Shown here: positions 16,947-26,433 of the stretch, piece by piece | Layout of the letters: each line of letters opens with the position of its first letter | Position numbering within the stretch: position 1 is the stretch's first letter | Notes under the pieces: generated by a model | What the model was told of the DNA's origin: nothing | Seen by the model: the letters and a program-made list of their open reading frames with translations, nothing else | The model's database searches: none | Assembly (NCBI RefSeq): GCF_022352215.1 | Contig: NZ_JAKRWF010000002.1 | Coordinates: 620,001-684,000, forward strand | Reading direction: 5' to 3' | Length of the DNA stretch: 64,000 nucleotides | Origin: Flavihumibacter cheonanensis | Lineage (GTDB): Bacteria > Bacteroidota > Bacteroidia > Chitinophagales > Chitinophagaceae | Program-made: the position numbers and the translations under genes

Positions 16947-17510
16947 ATGCTTGAATGGTTAAAGCAGCCCTGGCCCTGGTATGTAGCTGGTCCGCTGATT
17001 GGGCTTACAGTGCCTACACTGTTAATTTTAGGAAACAAAAGTTTTGGGATTTCATCCTCCCTGCGGCATGTTTGTGCAGCCTGTCTGCCTGCCAAAATTC
17101 CATTCTTCCAGTACAACTGGAAAAAAGAAGTATGGAATCTGTTTTTTGTGCTTGGGATATTTTTTGGCGGTGTGCTGGCAGCCTGGTTGTTGTCAAATCC
17201 TGACCCTATGGTAGTACATCCGAATCTCCAGGCAGAGATGGCTGGTTATGGAATTACTGACTACAGTGGCCTGGTGCCAACTGAAGTTTTTAACTGGCCT
17301 GCCCTTCTTACTCCGCGAGGATTTATTATGATGGTTGCCGGTGGTTTCCTGGTTGGATTTGGTACCCGCTATGCAGGAGGTTGTACTTCCGGTCATGCCA
17401 TTATGGGTATCAGTAACCTGCAGATGCCTTCTGTGATTGCTACCTGTTGTTTCATGGCAGGCGGATTTATCATGGCAAACCTGATCCTTCCCTTCATTTT
17501 ATCACTTTAA
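16947..17510 (+). CDS. YeeE/YedE-type sulfur-compound transporter, first half
   Basis: This 187-residue inner-membrane protein has about five helices and the DUF395/YeeE signature '[26 protein letters not shown]', with the conserved cysteine of the GGCTSGH motif. In E. coli YeeE imports thiosulfate through a cysteine relay. I use ATG 16947; a TTG three codons earlier is possible. Together with the next gene it makes up one full-length YeeE, split in two. Confidence 0.88.
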   Translation: MLEWLKQPWPWYVAGPLIGLTVPTLLILGNKSFGISSSLRHVCAACLPAKIPFFQYNWKKEVWNLFFVLGIFFGGVLAAWLLSNPDPMVVHPNLQAEMAGYGITDYSGLVPTEVFNWPALLTPRGFIMMVAGGFLVGFGTRYAGGCTSGHAIMGISNLQMPSVIATCCFMAGGFIMANLILPFILSL

Positions 17511-17522
17511 GATTTATTGAAA

Positions 17523-18050
17523 ATGTCAACTACCAATACATTTGTTCAAAACCAGGAACCCAAGGTTCATGATACGGATTTTGAAGTCCGTTCACTCGAC
17601 ACCATGTGTGTGAGTGATACAGAAATTAAAGAACCCTGGTATGGCAATCTGAAATACCTCGTAATAGGTGTGTTATTCGGGATTGTATTTGTAAAAGCTG
17701 AAATCATCAGCTGGTTCCGGATCCAGGAAATGTTCCGCCTGCAAAGTTTCCATATGTATGGTGTGATCGGATCTGCCATAGCAGTTGGTATGCTTTCTAT
17801 CTTCCTGATCAAGAAATTCAATATCAAAACCATTCATGGGGAGAAAATTGAATTCCACGATAAAAAATTCAACAAGGGACAGATCTATGGAGGACTGCTC
17901 TTTGGTTTAGGTTGGGCGATCACAGGTGCTTGTCCTGGTCCGCTGTTTGCACAGATCGGAACCGGAGCAACAGCTGTAGTAGTTACCTTGCTGAGCGCTA
18001 TTGCGGGAACCTGGGTGTATGGAAGGTTTAGGGAGAAGTTGCCGCACTAA
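17523..18050 (+). CDS. YeeE/YedE-type transporter, second half (DUF6691-like)
   Basis: This 175-residue membrane protein has four to five helices. The motif 'GLGWAITGACPGPLFAQIG', with the conserved cysteine, is that of the C-terminal YeeE half. It starts 13 bases after the first half and most likely pairs with it in the membrane. ATG 17523 is preferred over a TTG two codons earlier. It is the last gene of the sulfur operon. Confidence 0.87.
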   Translation: MSTTNTFVQNQEPKVHDTDFEVRSLDTMCVSDTEIKEPWYGNLKYLVIGVLFGIVFVKAEIISWFRIQEMFRLQSFHMYGVIGSAIAVGMLSIFLIKKFNIKTIHGEKIEFHDKKFNKGQIYGGLLFGLGWAITGACPGPLFAQIGTGATAVVVTLLSAIAGTWVYGRFREKLPH

Positions 18051-18052
18051 AG

Positions 18053-18073
18053 ACGTGAAACGTGAGACGTGAA
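18053..18073. repeat. Heptad tandem repeat (ACGTGAR, three copies)
   Basis: ACGTGAA, ACGTGAG and ACGTGAA run head to tail in the 26-base gap between the converging transporter and epimerase genes. It is the same heptad type as at 15945-15972. Confidence 0.75.
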
Positions 18074-18076
18074 AAA

Positions 18077-19078
18077 TCAGAGGACCTGGAAGCCGTAGGC
18101 ATAAGGGTCGTCTTCGGGGTCAATGGTAATGGTATTGTATCCATACACTTTGGCCCATCCTTCAATACCTGGACGGATAGCCAGTTTACCGGCTATCGTT
18201 GTTTCCTCTTCGATCGTGCCTATGAAAGTGGATCCTATTATACTTTCATGAATAAACGGATCTCCTTTTTTCAATAAACCTTTGGTGTACCATTGCGCCA
18301 TTCTTGCAGAAGTGCCGGTGCCACAGGGACTGCGATCAATGGCTTTATCTCCATAGAAAACCGCATTTCTTGCTGTGGATGCGGGATTGAGCACAGCACC
18401 CGTCCAGAGAATATGAGAACAACCCCGGATGGTTGGATCATCCGGATGAACGAATTCATATTGCTGATTGATTCGTTTTCTCAATTCCCTTGCCCAGGCA
18501 ATGAGCTTATCGGCAGGATAGTGTTCAAGTCCGGCAAAATTCTTCTGCACATCCACGATTGCATAAAAATTACCTCCATAAGCAACATCGATCACTAGTT
18601 CTCCGAGTTCCGGACAATCTATCGTTAATTCAGTTGCCGCCAGGTAAGCAGCTACATTAGTGAGCTTTACAGATTTTACTTTATTGCCTTCCTGCCTGTA
18701 GCTGATTTCCACCAATCCGGCCGGTGCTTCCATTCTGATACTACCGGGAATCTTTGGTGTAATCAATCCTTCTTCAATTGCAATGGTAATGGTACCAATC
18801 GTGCCATGGCCACACATAGGCAAACAGCCACTGGTTTCTATAAAAAGTACTGCTACATCATTGGCAGCATCATGTGGCGCATATAAAATGGAGCCACTCA
18901 TCATATCATGCCCGCGAGGCTCAAACATCAGGCCTTTGCGGATCCAGTCAAACTTGTTCAGAAAATGCTGTCTCTTCTCACTCATGGTTCGGCCTTCCAG
19001 TGTTGGTCCACCACCAGCTACCAGTCGAACCGGATTTCCACAGGTATGCGCATCAATACAGAAAAAAGTTTTCTTCAT
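18077..19078 (-). CDS. 4-hydroxyproline 2-epimerase (proline racemase family)
   Basis: This 333-residue cofactor-independent enzyme interconverts trans-4-hydroxy-L-proline and cis-4-hydroxy-D-proline, the entry step of the pathway. Both catalytic cysteines are present: C89 in MCGHGTIG and C252 in SPCGTGTSA. A threonine at the second position would mark the hydroxyproline dehydratase branch, so the epimerase call is well supported. Proline racemase itself is less likely given the neighbouring hydroxyproline genes. It is divergent from the peptidase gene. Confidence 0.92.
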   Translation of the reverse strand: MKKTFFCIDAHTCGNPVRLVAGGGPTLEGRTMSEKRQHFLNKFDWIRKGLMFEPRGHDMMSGSILYAPHDAANDVAVLFIETSGCLPMCGHGTIGTITIAIEEGLITPKIPGSIRMEAPAGLVEISYRQEGNKVKSVKLTNVAAYLAATELTIDCPELGELVIDVAYGGNFYAIVDVQKNFAGLEHYPADKLIAWARELRKRINQQYEFVHPDDPTIRGCSHILWTGAVLNPASTARNAVFYGDKAIDRSPCGTGTSARMAQWYTKGLLKKGDPFIHESIIGSTFIGTIEEETTIAGKLAIRPGIEGWAKVYGYNTITIDPEDDPYAYGFQVL

Positions 19079-19231
19079 ATAGAATCCTGAATATCCGAAA
19101 TTACGGGTAGTTATTCTAGTGCAATCACCTGTATTTAGTGAAAACTTTACAGATTTTAGCCAATCCCTTTACTGGTTAAATTCTGAGAATGACAGGCTAA
19201 ACCAGGTTTATATCTTCCATTCGATTTCCAG

Positions 19232-19239
19232 TATGTTTG
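19232..19239 (+). promoter_or_regulatory. -7 promoter box of the DUF885 peptidase gene
   Basis: TATGTTTG is a perfect TAnnTTTG match 22 bases before the ATG. A TTTA at 19207-19210, 21 bases upstream, may serve as a poor -33 element. Confidence 0.5.
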
Positions 19240-19261
19240 ATGCAAACAGGCCGCTTTACTT

Positions 19262-21010
19262 ATGAGTACTTATTTATTCCGAATGATCTTTTGCAGTGGA
19301 ATACTGCTTGCAGTGTTAACAGGAGGCAGTGTAATTGCCCAGGTAGATACGAAGAAAGAAATTTCCAGCCAGGCATCGGAGCTGACCCATACCATACAGC
19401 AGTATAAAGCGGACAGAGGCAGTCTGAGCCGGTTTTATTTCCTGGAAACTTCACCGGAACGTATTAAGCGGATGAAAGAATTAACGCAGCAATACCAAAA
19501 CTTGCTGGATCGCTTTTCTTTCAACCAGCTCAGTATGGATGGCAAGGTTGACTATGTATTATTCAGCCGAAATCTGCAGAATGAATGGAACCTGTTGGAG
19601 ACCGGTGAAGCAGAACTGCCTATCGCAAAAGCCTATGTTCCTTTTTCTGATGATTTGTTTAGCTATGAAAGAAAAAGAAGAAGGGGTGCGGTATTGCCTG
19701 CAGCAACCCTGGCCGGCGAATGGCAGGGTTGGAAAAAACAGTTGGAAGAACGCATTTCTGCAATAGAAAAAGATCAGCAGTTAACGCTATCGATGGCTTA
19801 TGCAGTTCAGAAAAGGCTGGAAGATATTCAGGCAGCTGCAAAATCTATTTATGATTTTTATTATGGCTATGATCCTCAATTCAGCTGGTGGATGGAACAA
19901 CCCTATAAAGGAACCGACAGCCTGATCAAACGGTACAGCAGTGCTGTAATGGCTAAGGCAAGAAAAAATTCGGCGGCGGCAGATGATGGTAGCGGGATCC
20001 TGGGCCGACCGATAGGAGCTGCTGAACTGAAGCGACAGCTGGAACTGGAATTCATCCCTTATACAGCTGAAGAATTAATAAAGATAGCGGAGGAAGAATT
20101 TGCCTGGTGTGATAAGGAATTATTAAAGGCTACCAAAGAGATGGGCTTTGGAACCGACTGGAAAGCAGCTATGGAGAAAGTGAAGAACAGTTATGTACCG
20201 GAAGGAAGACAACCAGAGATGATTCTGGATCTGTTTAACCAGAGTGTAGAGTTTATCAAAAAGCATAAACTGGTAACCATACCACCTGTTGCAGAAGAGA
20301 CCTGGAGGATGAATATGATGTCGCCGGAAAGGCAATTAATCAATCCCTTTTTCCTGGGGGGAGAAAGTATTATCATTTCCTATCCCACGCATACCATGGC
20401 GCAGGCGGATAAGCTGATGAGCATGCGGGGTAATAATCCGCATTTTTCAAGAGCAACGGTGCATCATGAATTAATTGCAGGGCATCATTTGCAGCTATAC
20501 CAAAACCAGCGCTATAAAACTTATCGTAATTTTTATACACCTTTCTGGATTGAGGGATGGGCCCTGTATTGGGAGATGATCCTTTGGGATATGAATTTTC
20601 CTCGCGGGCCGGAAGATAAAATCGGGATGTTATTCTGGCGGATGCATCGTTGTGCGCGGATCATTTTCTCCCTGAACTATCACCTGGGTAAATGGACACC
20701 TCAGCAGTGCATCGATTTCCTGGTGGATCGGGTGGGTCATGAGAGGGCCAATGCGGAAGGGGAAGTGCGCAGGTCCTTCCAGGGCAATTATGGACCACTT
20801 TACCAGCTGGCTTACATGATTGGTGGCCTACAGTTTTACCAGTTGAAAAAGGAACTGGTGGATGGGGGAAAAATGAGTTATCTGCAGTTTCATGACCGGA
20901 TTCTGCAGGAACACCAGATGCCGGTGGAAATGATCCGCCAAATTTTAACCAACCAACCGCCGAAGAAAGCTTTTAAAACGGAATGGCGTTTTTATCCCAA
21001 ACTCAAATAA
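19262..21010 (+). CDS. Secreted DUF885 metallopeptidase-like protein
   Basis: This 582-residue protein has a signal peptide (about residues 1-28, ending VIAQ). The C-terminal half has the zinc-like motif HHELIAGHHLQ (HExxxGHH), 'FWIEGWALYWEMI' with a downstream glutamate, and 'HERANAEGEVRR', all typical of DUF885. The family is related to zinc carboxypeptidases/oligopeptidases. It sits between the hydroxyproline epimerase and the other hydroxyproline genes, so freeing hydroxyproline from peptides is a reasonable inference, not shown by sequence. Confidence 0.85.
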   Translation: MSTYLFRMIFCSGILLAVLTGGSVIAQVDTKKEISSQASELTHTIQQYKADRGSLSRFYFLETSPERIKRMKELTQQYQNLLDRFSFNQLSMDGKVDYVLFSRNLQNEWNLLETGEAELPIAKAYVPFSDDLFSYERKRRRGAVLPAATLAGEWQGWKKQLEERISAIEKDQQLTLSMAYAVQKRLEDIQAAAKSIYDFYYGYDPQFSWWMEQPYKGTDSLIKRYSSAVMAKARKNSAAADDGSGILGRPIGAAELKRQLELEFIPYTAEELIKIAEEEFAWCDKELLKATKEMGFGTDWKAAMEKVKNSYVPEGRQPEMILDLFNQSVEFIKKHKLVTIPPVAEETWRMNMMSPERQLINPFFLGGESIIISYPTHTMAQADKLMSMRGNNPHFSRATVHHELIAGHHLQLYQNQRYKTYRNFYTPFWIEGWALYWEMILWDMNFPRGPEDKIGMLFWRMHRCARIIFSLNYHLGKWTPQQCIDFLVDRVGHERANAEGEVRRSFQGNYGPLYQLAYMIGGLQFYQLKKELVDGGKMSYLQFHDRILQEHQMPVEMIRQILTNQPPKKAFKTEWRFYPKLK

Positions 21011-21114
21011 AAAGATGCCAGTTAAAATTGGTAAATTTTTAATTAAATGCCGGATAGCTGACTGCAAACACATATTCTAATTTCGAAACATCATAACAAG
21101 CAAAACTACATACT

Positions 21115-22059
21115 ATGGCAAGTATAAACTGGAACGGGGTGTACCCTGCTCTGCTTACGCCTTTCAATCAGCAGGAAGAAATTGATTTCGATCTATATAA
21201 AATCAACCTGGACGCTCAGGTGGAGGCAGGTGTGGATGGAGTTATTATCGGAGGATCGCTGGGTGAAACCAGCACGCTTTTAGGTGAAGAAAAAAGAGAC
21301 TTACTCATTTTTTCAAAAGAAGTGGCGCCTGCTCATGTTCCGGTACTGGTGAATATAGCAGAGCAAAGTACAAAAGTGGCAATAGCCCTGGCACAGGAGG
21401 CTGAACAGCATGGAGCAGATGGCTTAATGCTGTTGCCACCTATGCGTTACAAAGCAGATGATCGCGAGACAGTGGAGTTTTTTAAAGCGGTGGCACGAAA
21501 TACCTCCCTACCGATCCTTTTATATAATAATCCGGTTGATTATAAAATTGAGATCACGCTGGATATGTTTGAACAGTTACTTGATTTTGAAAACATCCAG
21601 GCTGTAAAAGAATCCACCCGCAACACGATGAATGTAACGAGAATGCTTAACCGATTTGGTGAGCGGTATAAAATCTTAACCGGCGTTGATCCGATTGCTC
21701 TGGAAAGCCTGCTGTTAGGTGCTCATGGTTGGGTAGCCGGACTCGTAGATGCATTCCCGCGTGAAACAGTTGCGATTTTCCGCCTGGTAAAAGCAGGTCG
21801 GTATGAGGAAGCGGTTGCCATTAACCGATGGTTCCTTCCCCTCTGTGAGCTGGATATTCATCCGAAACTGGTACAATATATTAAGCTTGCTGCAAAAGCA
21901 ACTGGTATCGGATCTGAATTTGTAAGAGCGCCCCGTTTATTGCTGGAAGGAGAGGAGTTGACACGTGTACAGAAAGTAATAGATGATGCTTTAGCCTGTC
22001 GCCCTGAATTACCAGATTATCTCAACCTGCAAACCGTATCCAATGCTCAGTGGGCTTAG
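21115..22059 (+). CDS. DHDPS-family enzyme, probable pyrroline-4-hydroxy-2-carboxylate deaminase
   Basis: This 314-residue class I aldolase of the dihydrodipicolinate synthase family has Schiff-base lysine K165 (IQAVKESTRN) and tyrosine Y137 (LLYNNPVDY), and the N-terminal 'GVYPALLTPF'. In hydroxyproline degradation this fold deaminates 1-pyrroline-4-hydroxy-2-carboxylate to 2-oxoglutarate semialdehyde. The specific assignment rests on the next two genes; the protein alone could be another DHDPS-like lyase. The following dehydrogenase gene overlaps it by 17 bases. Confidence 0.88.
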   Translation: MASINWNGVYPALLTPFNQQEEIDFDLYKINLDAQVEAGVDGVIIGGSLGETSTLLGEEKRDLLIFSKEVAPAHVPVLVNIAEQSTKVAIALAQEAEQHGADGLMLLPPMRYKADDRETVEFFKAVARNTSLPILLYNNPVDYKIEITLDMFEQLLDFENIQAVKESTRNTMNVTRMLNRFGERYKILTGVDPIALESLLLGAHGWVAGLVDAFPRETVAIFRLVKAGRYEEAVAINRWFLPLCELDIHPKLVQYIKLAAKATGIGSEFVRAPRLLLEGEELTRVQKVIDDALACRPELPDYLNLQTVSNAQWA

Positions 22060-23635
22060 TATTATTGGTCGGAACCGCGGAGCAGTAACTGCACATCAAT
22101 TACAGGCAAAAAGTCCGGTTACCGGTCAATCCTTACCAGAGGAATTTCATATAGCAAGTCCGGATGAAATTAACCGGGCATTGGAACTGGCGGCAAATGC
22201 TGCTCCTGAATTCAGTGCCATAAAAGCGGAACAACGGGCAGCATTTCTTGAAACCATTGGAGAAGAGATCATGGCTATCGGTCCGGCTTTGCTGGAGCGG
22301 GCGCATCTTGAAACCGGTTTACCGGAGGCAAGGCTGAGTGGAGAAAGAGACCGTACCGTTAATCAGTTAAAATTATTTGCTGCTGTATTACGCGAAGGAA
22401 GTTGGGTGGAAGCTGTTATTGATACTGCCTTACCGGATCGCAAACCTTTACCACGGACTGATCTCCGTAAGATGAAGGTGGCGATTGGGCCGGTAGCAGT
22501 TTTTGCTGCAAGCAATTTTCCCCTGGCATTTTCAACGGCCGGAGGTGATACAGCAGCTGCATTGGCAGCAGGTTGTCCGGTTATTGTAAAAGCACATGGA
22601 TCGCATTTAGGTACCAATGAACTGGTTGCTATTGCCATACAAAACGCAGCTATTAAATGTGCAATGCCGGAAGGTGTGTTTTCTTCCCTCAATGGTGAAG
22701 GCGCTGCACTGGGTCAGCAACTGGCAAAAGATGAACGCATCAAAGCAATCGGGTTTACCGGATCTTTTAAGGCAGGTATGGCCCTGTTTCATACAGCAAC
22801 CAAAGAGCGAAAAGAACCCATCCCTGTGTATGCTGAAATGAGCAGTATCAATCCGGTACTGTTATTACCTGCTCTTGTAAAAGCGGATCCGGAGGCAGTT
22901 GCAGCACAAATGGCAGCTTCTATTACACTGGGTGTTGGACAGTTTTGCACCAATCCGGGATTATTATTCATTTTGGAAGATGCAACTACAGACAAGCTCG
23001 TACATGCACTCACAGAAGCATTGAAAAAAGCTGCCGCCGGAGTAATGCTGAATCCTTCCATCTGCCGGAGTTATTATACGAACCGAACCCAGCTTAAAGG
23101 AATAGCCGGTGTGAAGGCATTACTGGAAGGGGAGGATGCATCTGACAGTTGCAAAGGAAGCGCTGCTTTGTATGAAGTAAGTGCTGCTGATTTTTTAAAA
23201 GAACCAGCTTTGCAGGAAGAGGTTTTCGGTCCTGCATCTCTGTTAGTAAGATGTAAATCAAAAGCAGATATGCTGCAGGCCCTTCAGCATATGCAGGGAC
23301 AATTAACCGGCTCTGTCTTTGGGCAATTAACGGAGCTGGATGATTTCAAAGATTGTATTACGATGCTGCAAAGTCGCGTGGGTCGTTTGATCTTTAACCA
23401 GGTACCAACCGGTGTGGAAGTTTGCCATGCGATGGTACATGGTGGTCCTTTTCCTGCAACCACTGATGCAAGTTCAACTTCCGTGGGAGCTTCTTCCATA
23501 GAACGTTTTTTGCGGCCGGTATGCTGGCAGAATTGTCCGGCTGATTTTCTTCCGGAGGCCTTACAAAACAACAATCCATTAGGGATCATGCGCAAGATCA
23601 ATGGTCAGTACACCAGGGATTCGATAACCAGTTAA
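22043..23635 (+). CDS. 2-oxoglutarate semialdehyde (2,5-dioxovalerate) dehydrogenase
   Basis: This 530-residue aldehyde dehydrogenase would oxidise 2-oxoglutarate semialdehyde to 2-oxoglutarate, the last step of hydroxyproline use. The catalytic cysteine is C302 (GVGQFCTNPG) and the general base E265 (YAEMSSINPV). The sequence 'FAASNFPLAFSTAGGDTAAALAAGCPVIVKAH' is typical of the KGSADH group. It starts inside the preceding gene and is followed three bases later by the oxidase, so translational coupling is likely. Confidence 0.92.
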   Translation: MLSGLSIIGRNRGAVTAHQLQAKSPVTGQSLPEEFHIASPDEINRALELAANAAPEFSAIKAEQRAAFLETIGEEIMAIGPALLERAHLETGLPEARLSGERDRTVNQLKLFAAVLREGSWVEAVIDTALPDRKPLPRTDLRKMKVAIGPVAVFAASNFPLAFSTAGGDTAAALAAGCPVIVKAHGSHLGTNELVAIAIQNAAIKCAMPEGVFSSLNGEGAALGQQLAKDERIKAIGFTGSFKAGMALFHTATKERKEPIPVYAEMSSINPVLLLPALVKADPEAVAAQMAASITLGVGQFCTNPGLLFILEDATTDKLVHALTEALKKAAAGVMLNPSICRSYYTNRTQLKGIAGVKALLEGEDASDSCKGSAALYEVSAADFLKEPALQEEVFGPASLLVRCKSKADMLQALQHMQGQLTGSVFGQLTELDDFKDCITMLQSRVGRLIFNQVPTGVEVCHAMVHGGPFPATTDASSTSVGASSIERFLRPVCWQNCPADFLPEALQNNNPLGIMRKINGQYTRDSITS

Positions 23636-23638
23636 AAA

Positions 23639-24877
23639 ATGAAAGCGCTAATAATAGGAGGAGGAATCATTGGTCTGAGCAGTGCGTATTATTTATCGGA
23701 AGCGGGTTGGGAAGTAGAAGTGCTGGAGGCTGGAGATTTTGCCGATAACTGTTCTTATGGTAACCTCGGCATGGTTGTGCCCAGTCATTTTGTACCATTG
23801 GCAGCACCCGGAATAGTAGCACAGGGAGTTCGCTGGATGTTCAATTCCAGCAGTCCGTTTTATATAAAACCTGGCTTGAATTCAAAACTGATTAACTGGG
23901 GCTTAAAATTTCTTCGCAGTGCAAATGCAAAGCAGGCGGAAGCAGCAGCCAGACCTTTGCTGGAACTAAACCTGTTCAGCAAATCACTATATGAAGAACT
24001 TGCAACGCACCTGAATTTCGGCCTGGAGAAAAAGGGCATCCTGATGTATTTCAAAACGGAGTCGGTTGCGGAGGAAGAAAATCATCTTGCTGAAAAGGCG
24101 AGAGCGATGGGGCTGGATGCCGTTTACCTGAGCAGGCAGGAAGTACTTCATCTCGAACCGGAGCAACAGCCGGATGTATTGGGGGCTGTGCATTATCGAT
24201 GTGATGCGCATTTGCATCCCAACTCTTTGATGCGTGAAATGATTACTATACTGAAGCAAAAAGGTGTCAGGTTATCAGCTGGTAAACCTCTTCAAAAAAT
24301 GGTGCGGGATCAGGATCAGATCAAAGAAATCATCGCAGGGGGTGATTCGATAAAAGCTGATCTGTTTGTAATGGCCAGTGGCTCCTGGTTACCTGAAACA
24401 ATGAAGCAGGCAGGCATATCCATTCCCCTGATGCCGGGCAAAGGATATTCATTTACAGGAAATGAAGGCGGACCTGCATTACGTATTCCAGCTATCCTAT
24501 GTGAAGCCAGGGTTGCAATTACGCCAATGGCAGGCCAACTGCGTTTTGGAGGAACCATGGAACTGGCCGGCTTCCAGCATAAGGTAAGTATGAACCGCGT
24601 TAGAGGTATTGTGGAATCAGTACCCAGGTATTTTCCGGCGATGAAGCTGGAAATGCCCCGGGAAAAGGAAGTATGGTATGGATTCAGACCCTGTTCTCCG
24701 GATGGGCTGCCTTTTATCGGGTATGCAAAAAATGTAAGGAACCTGTTGGTAGCAGGAGGGCATGCCATGATGGGACTCAGTTTAGGTCCCGCCACCGGTA
24801 AGCTCATTGCTGAATTAGCACAATCCCAAAGCACTTCCGTTGATATCAGTGCGTTTGACCCGAATCGTTTTTCCTGA
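23639..24877 (+). CDS. FAD-dependent D-amino acid oxidoreductase, probable D-hydroxyproline dehydrogenase
   Basis: This 412-residue DadA-like flavoprotein has a Rossmann motif at the N-terminus (IIGGGIIGLSSAYYL) and a C-terminal FAD contact (GHAMMGLSLGPATGKLI). It should oxidise cis-4-hydroxy-D-proline, the epimerase product, to 1-pyrroline-4-hydroxy-2-carboxylate, passing electrons to the respiratory chain. D-alanine or other D-amino acids are alternative substrates; the operon context decides. Its last 32 bases overlap the convergent permease gene. Confidence 0.88.
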   Translation: MKALIIGGGIIGLSSAYYLSEAGWEVEVLEAGDFADNCSYGNLGMVVPSHFVPLAAPGIVAQGVRWMFNSSSPFYIKPGLNSKLINWGLKFLRSANAKQAEAAARPLLELNLFSKSLYEELATHLNFGLEKKGILMYFKTESVAEEENHLAEKARAMGLDAVYLSRQEVLHLEPEQQPDVLGAVHYRCDAHLHPNSLMREMITILKQKGVRLSAGKPLQKMVRDQDQIKEIIAGGDSIKADLFVMASGSWLPETMKQAGISIPLMPGKGYSFTGNEGGPALRIPAILCEARVAITPMAGQLRFGGTMELAGFQHKVSMNRVRGIVESVPRYFPAMKLEMPREKEVWYGFRPCSPDGLPFIGYAKNVRNLLVAGGHAMMGLSLGPATGKLIAELAQSQSTSVDISAFDPNRFS

Positions 24878-26255
24878 TCGCATAATAGATAGGAATTCCC
24901 AGCAGGGTGATGATCAATCCCGGCCAGGTATAATTCGGTTTAAAAAAGATCAGCAGTACACAGAAACTCAATCCCATCAGTATATAAAGAATTGGTAAAA
25001 CCGGATAACCAAAGGCTTTGTAAGGCCTTGGCTGATCCGGTCTTTTTTTACGGAGGATAAATATGCCAGCAATGGTCAGCATATAAAAGCCAACAACTAC
25101 AAAGGATATCATGTCCAGCAACTGACCATATTGCCCGCTTACGCTCCAGGCACATGCAAATAGACACTGAAACCAAAGCGCATAACCGGGCACGTTGTTG
25201 CCATTCAGCGTACCTGCTTTTTTGAAAAAAAGTCTGTCTTTGGCCATGGTATGATATACTCTTGCTCCCGCAAGGATCAGTCCGTTATTGCATCCGAACG
25301 TGCTGATCATTATCATGACTGCTATAATAATAGTTCCTGCAGGACCAAAAATTACCTGTGCAGCAGCAACACCGACCCTGTCTTTTTCAGTACCGGCGAT
25401 ACCATCAAGCGGAAGCACAGCCAGGTATACCAGGTTGGTACACACATAGATGATAGTAACCAGTAGCGTTCCGAAAAATAAACTCAGACCGATATTACGT
25501 TGTGGATTTTTAATTTCACCTGCAATAAACGTGACATTGTTCCAGGAGTCGCTGCTGAAAATTGAGCCAACCATGGCTGCAGCAATGGCACCTAACACAG
25601 CGATCCCTGAATATAGTTCAGTACCCTCACCCGGAGTGAATTTGCCAAGGAGCCAGGGCAATTCCCAGTTCTGTTTCCACACCTCAGGTTGAAAGGCGAA
25701 TAAACCAAACAGGATCAATCCGAGCAAGCTGAGAATCTTAGTTAGGGTAAACGTGGTTTGAATCAGTTTTCCACTTTGAATACCGCGGGTGTTTATAAAA
25801 GTCAGCAGTATGATAATTACAATTGATAGCAACTGTGCTGCTGAAAAATGGAAACTGCCTATGGATAACAGGATGGAATCTTCTCCAACAGCCGGAAAAA
25901 TATAAGCGGTAAATTTTGCAAAGGCTACAGCTACTGCTGCAATCGTAGCTGTTTGGATGACGGAGAAAAAACTCCAGCCATATAAGAATCCGATAAGTGG
26001 ATTATAGGCTTCTTTCAGGTAAACATACTGACCACCTGCTTTCGGAAACATAGCACTTAACTCTCCATAACTGAGCGCTGCAGTAATGGTCATAAAGCCG
26101 GTGATCAACCAGATGGCGATCAGCCAGCCGGCACTTCCCACATTGCGGGTGATGTCTGCACTGACGATAAAGATTCCGGAACCAATCATTGAGCCGGCAA
26201 CAATCATAGTTGCATCCAGTAATCTAAGGGTAGGCTTAAAGTTCGAATCCTGCAT
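24846..26255 (-). CDS. APC-family amino acid permease
   Basis: This 469-residue inner-membrane transporter has about 12 helices, with the APC signature 'ATMIVAGSMIGSGIFIVSADI' at residues 14-34. Its closest recognisable relatives are LAT-like antiporters and amino acid permeases of Bacteroidota. Convergent with the hydroxyproline operon and overlapping its end, it is the obvious candidate to import hydroxyproline or short-chain imino acids. The substrate is inferred from context only. Confidence 0.88.
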   Translation of the reverse strand: MQDSNFKPTLRLLDATMIVAGSMIGSGIFIVSADITRNVGSAGWLIAIWLITGFMTITAALSYGELSAMFPKAGGQYVYLKEAYNPLIGFLYGWSFFSVIQTATIAAVAVAFAKFTAYIFPAVGEDSILLSIGSFHFSAAQLLSIVIIILLTFINTRGIQSGKLIQTTFTLTKILSLLGLILFGLFAFQPEVWKQNWELPWLLGKFTPGEGTELYSGIAVLGAIAAAMVGSIFSSDSWNNVTFIAGEIKNPQRNIGLSLFFGTLLVTIIYVCTNLVYLAVLPLDGIAGTEKDRVGVAAAQVIFGPAGTIIIAVMIMISTFGCNNGLILAGARVYHTMAKDRLFFKKAGTLNGNNVPGYALWFQCLFACAWSVSGQYGQLLDMISFVVVGFYMLTIAGIFILRKKRPDQPRPYKAFGYPVLPILYILMGLSFCVLLIFFKPNYTWPGLIITLLGIPIYYAIRKNDSGQTH

Positions 26256-26433
26256 ACAGTTCGTTTAGATAAAGGGAAATTAAGGAATTCGTTTTCTAGA
26301 AAGCCAGTAGGGCTAATATCTGGTAACAATTAAATAAAATGTGTGAATCCATAGCTGTTTTCTCGTTCTACATTTAAGTGTAAAAATTACAATTAACCGA
26401 TTGCTTTCTGTCACAACCAAAAATTGTCAAGCT

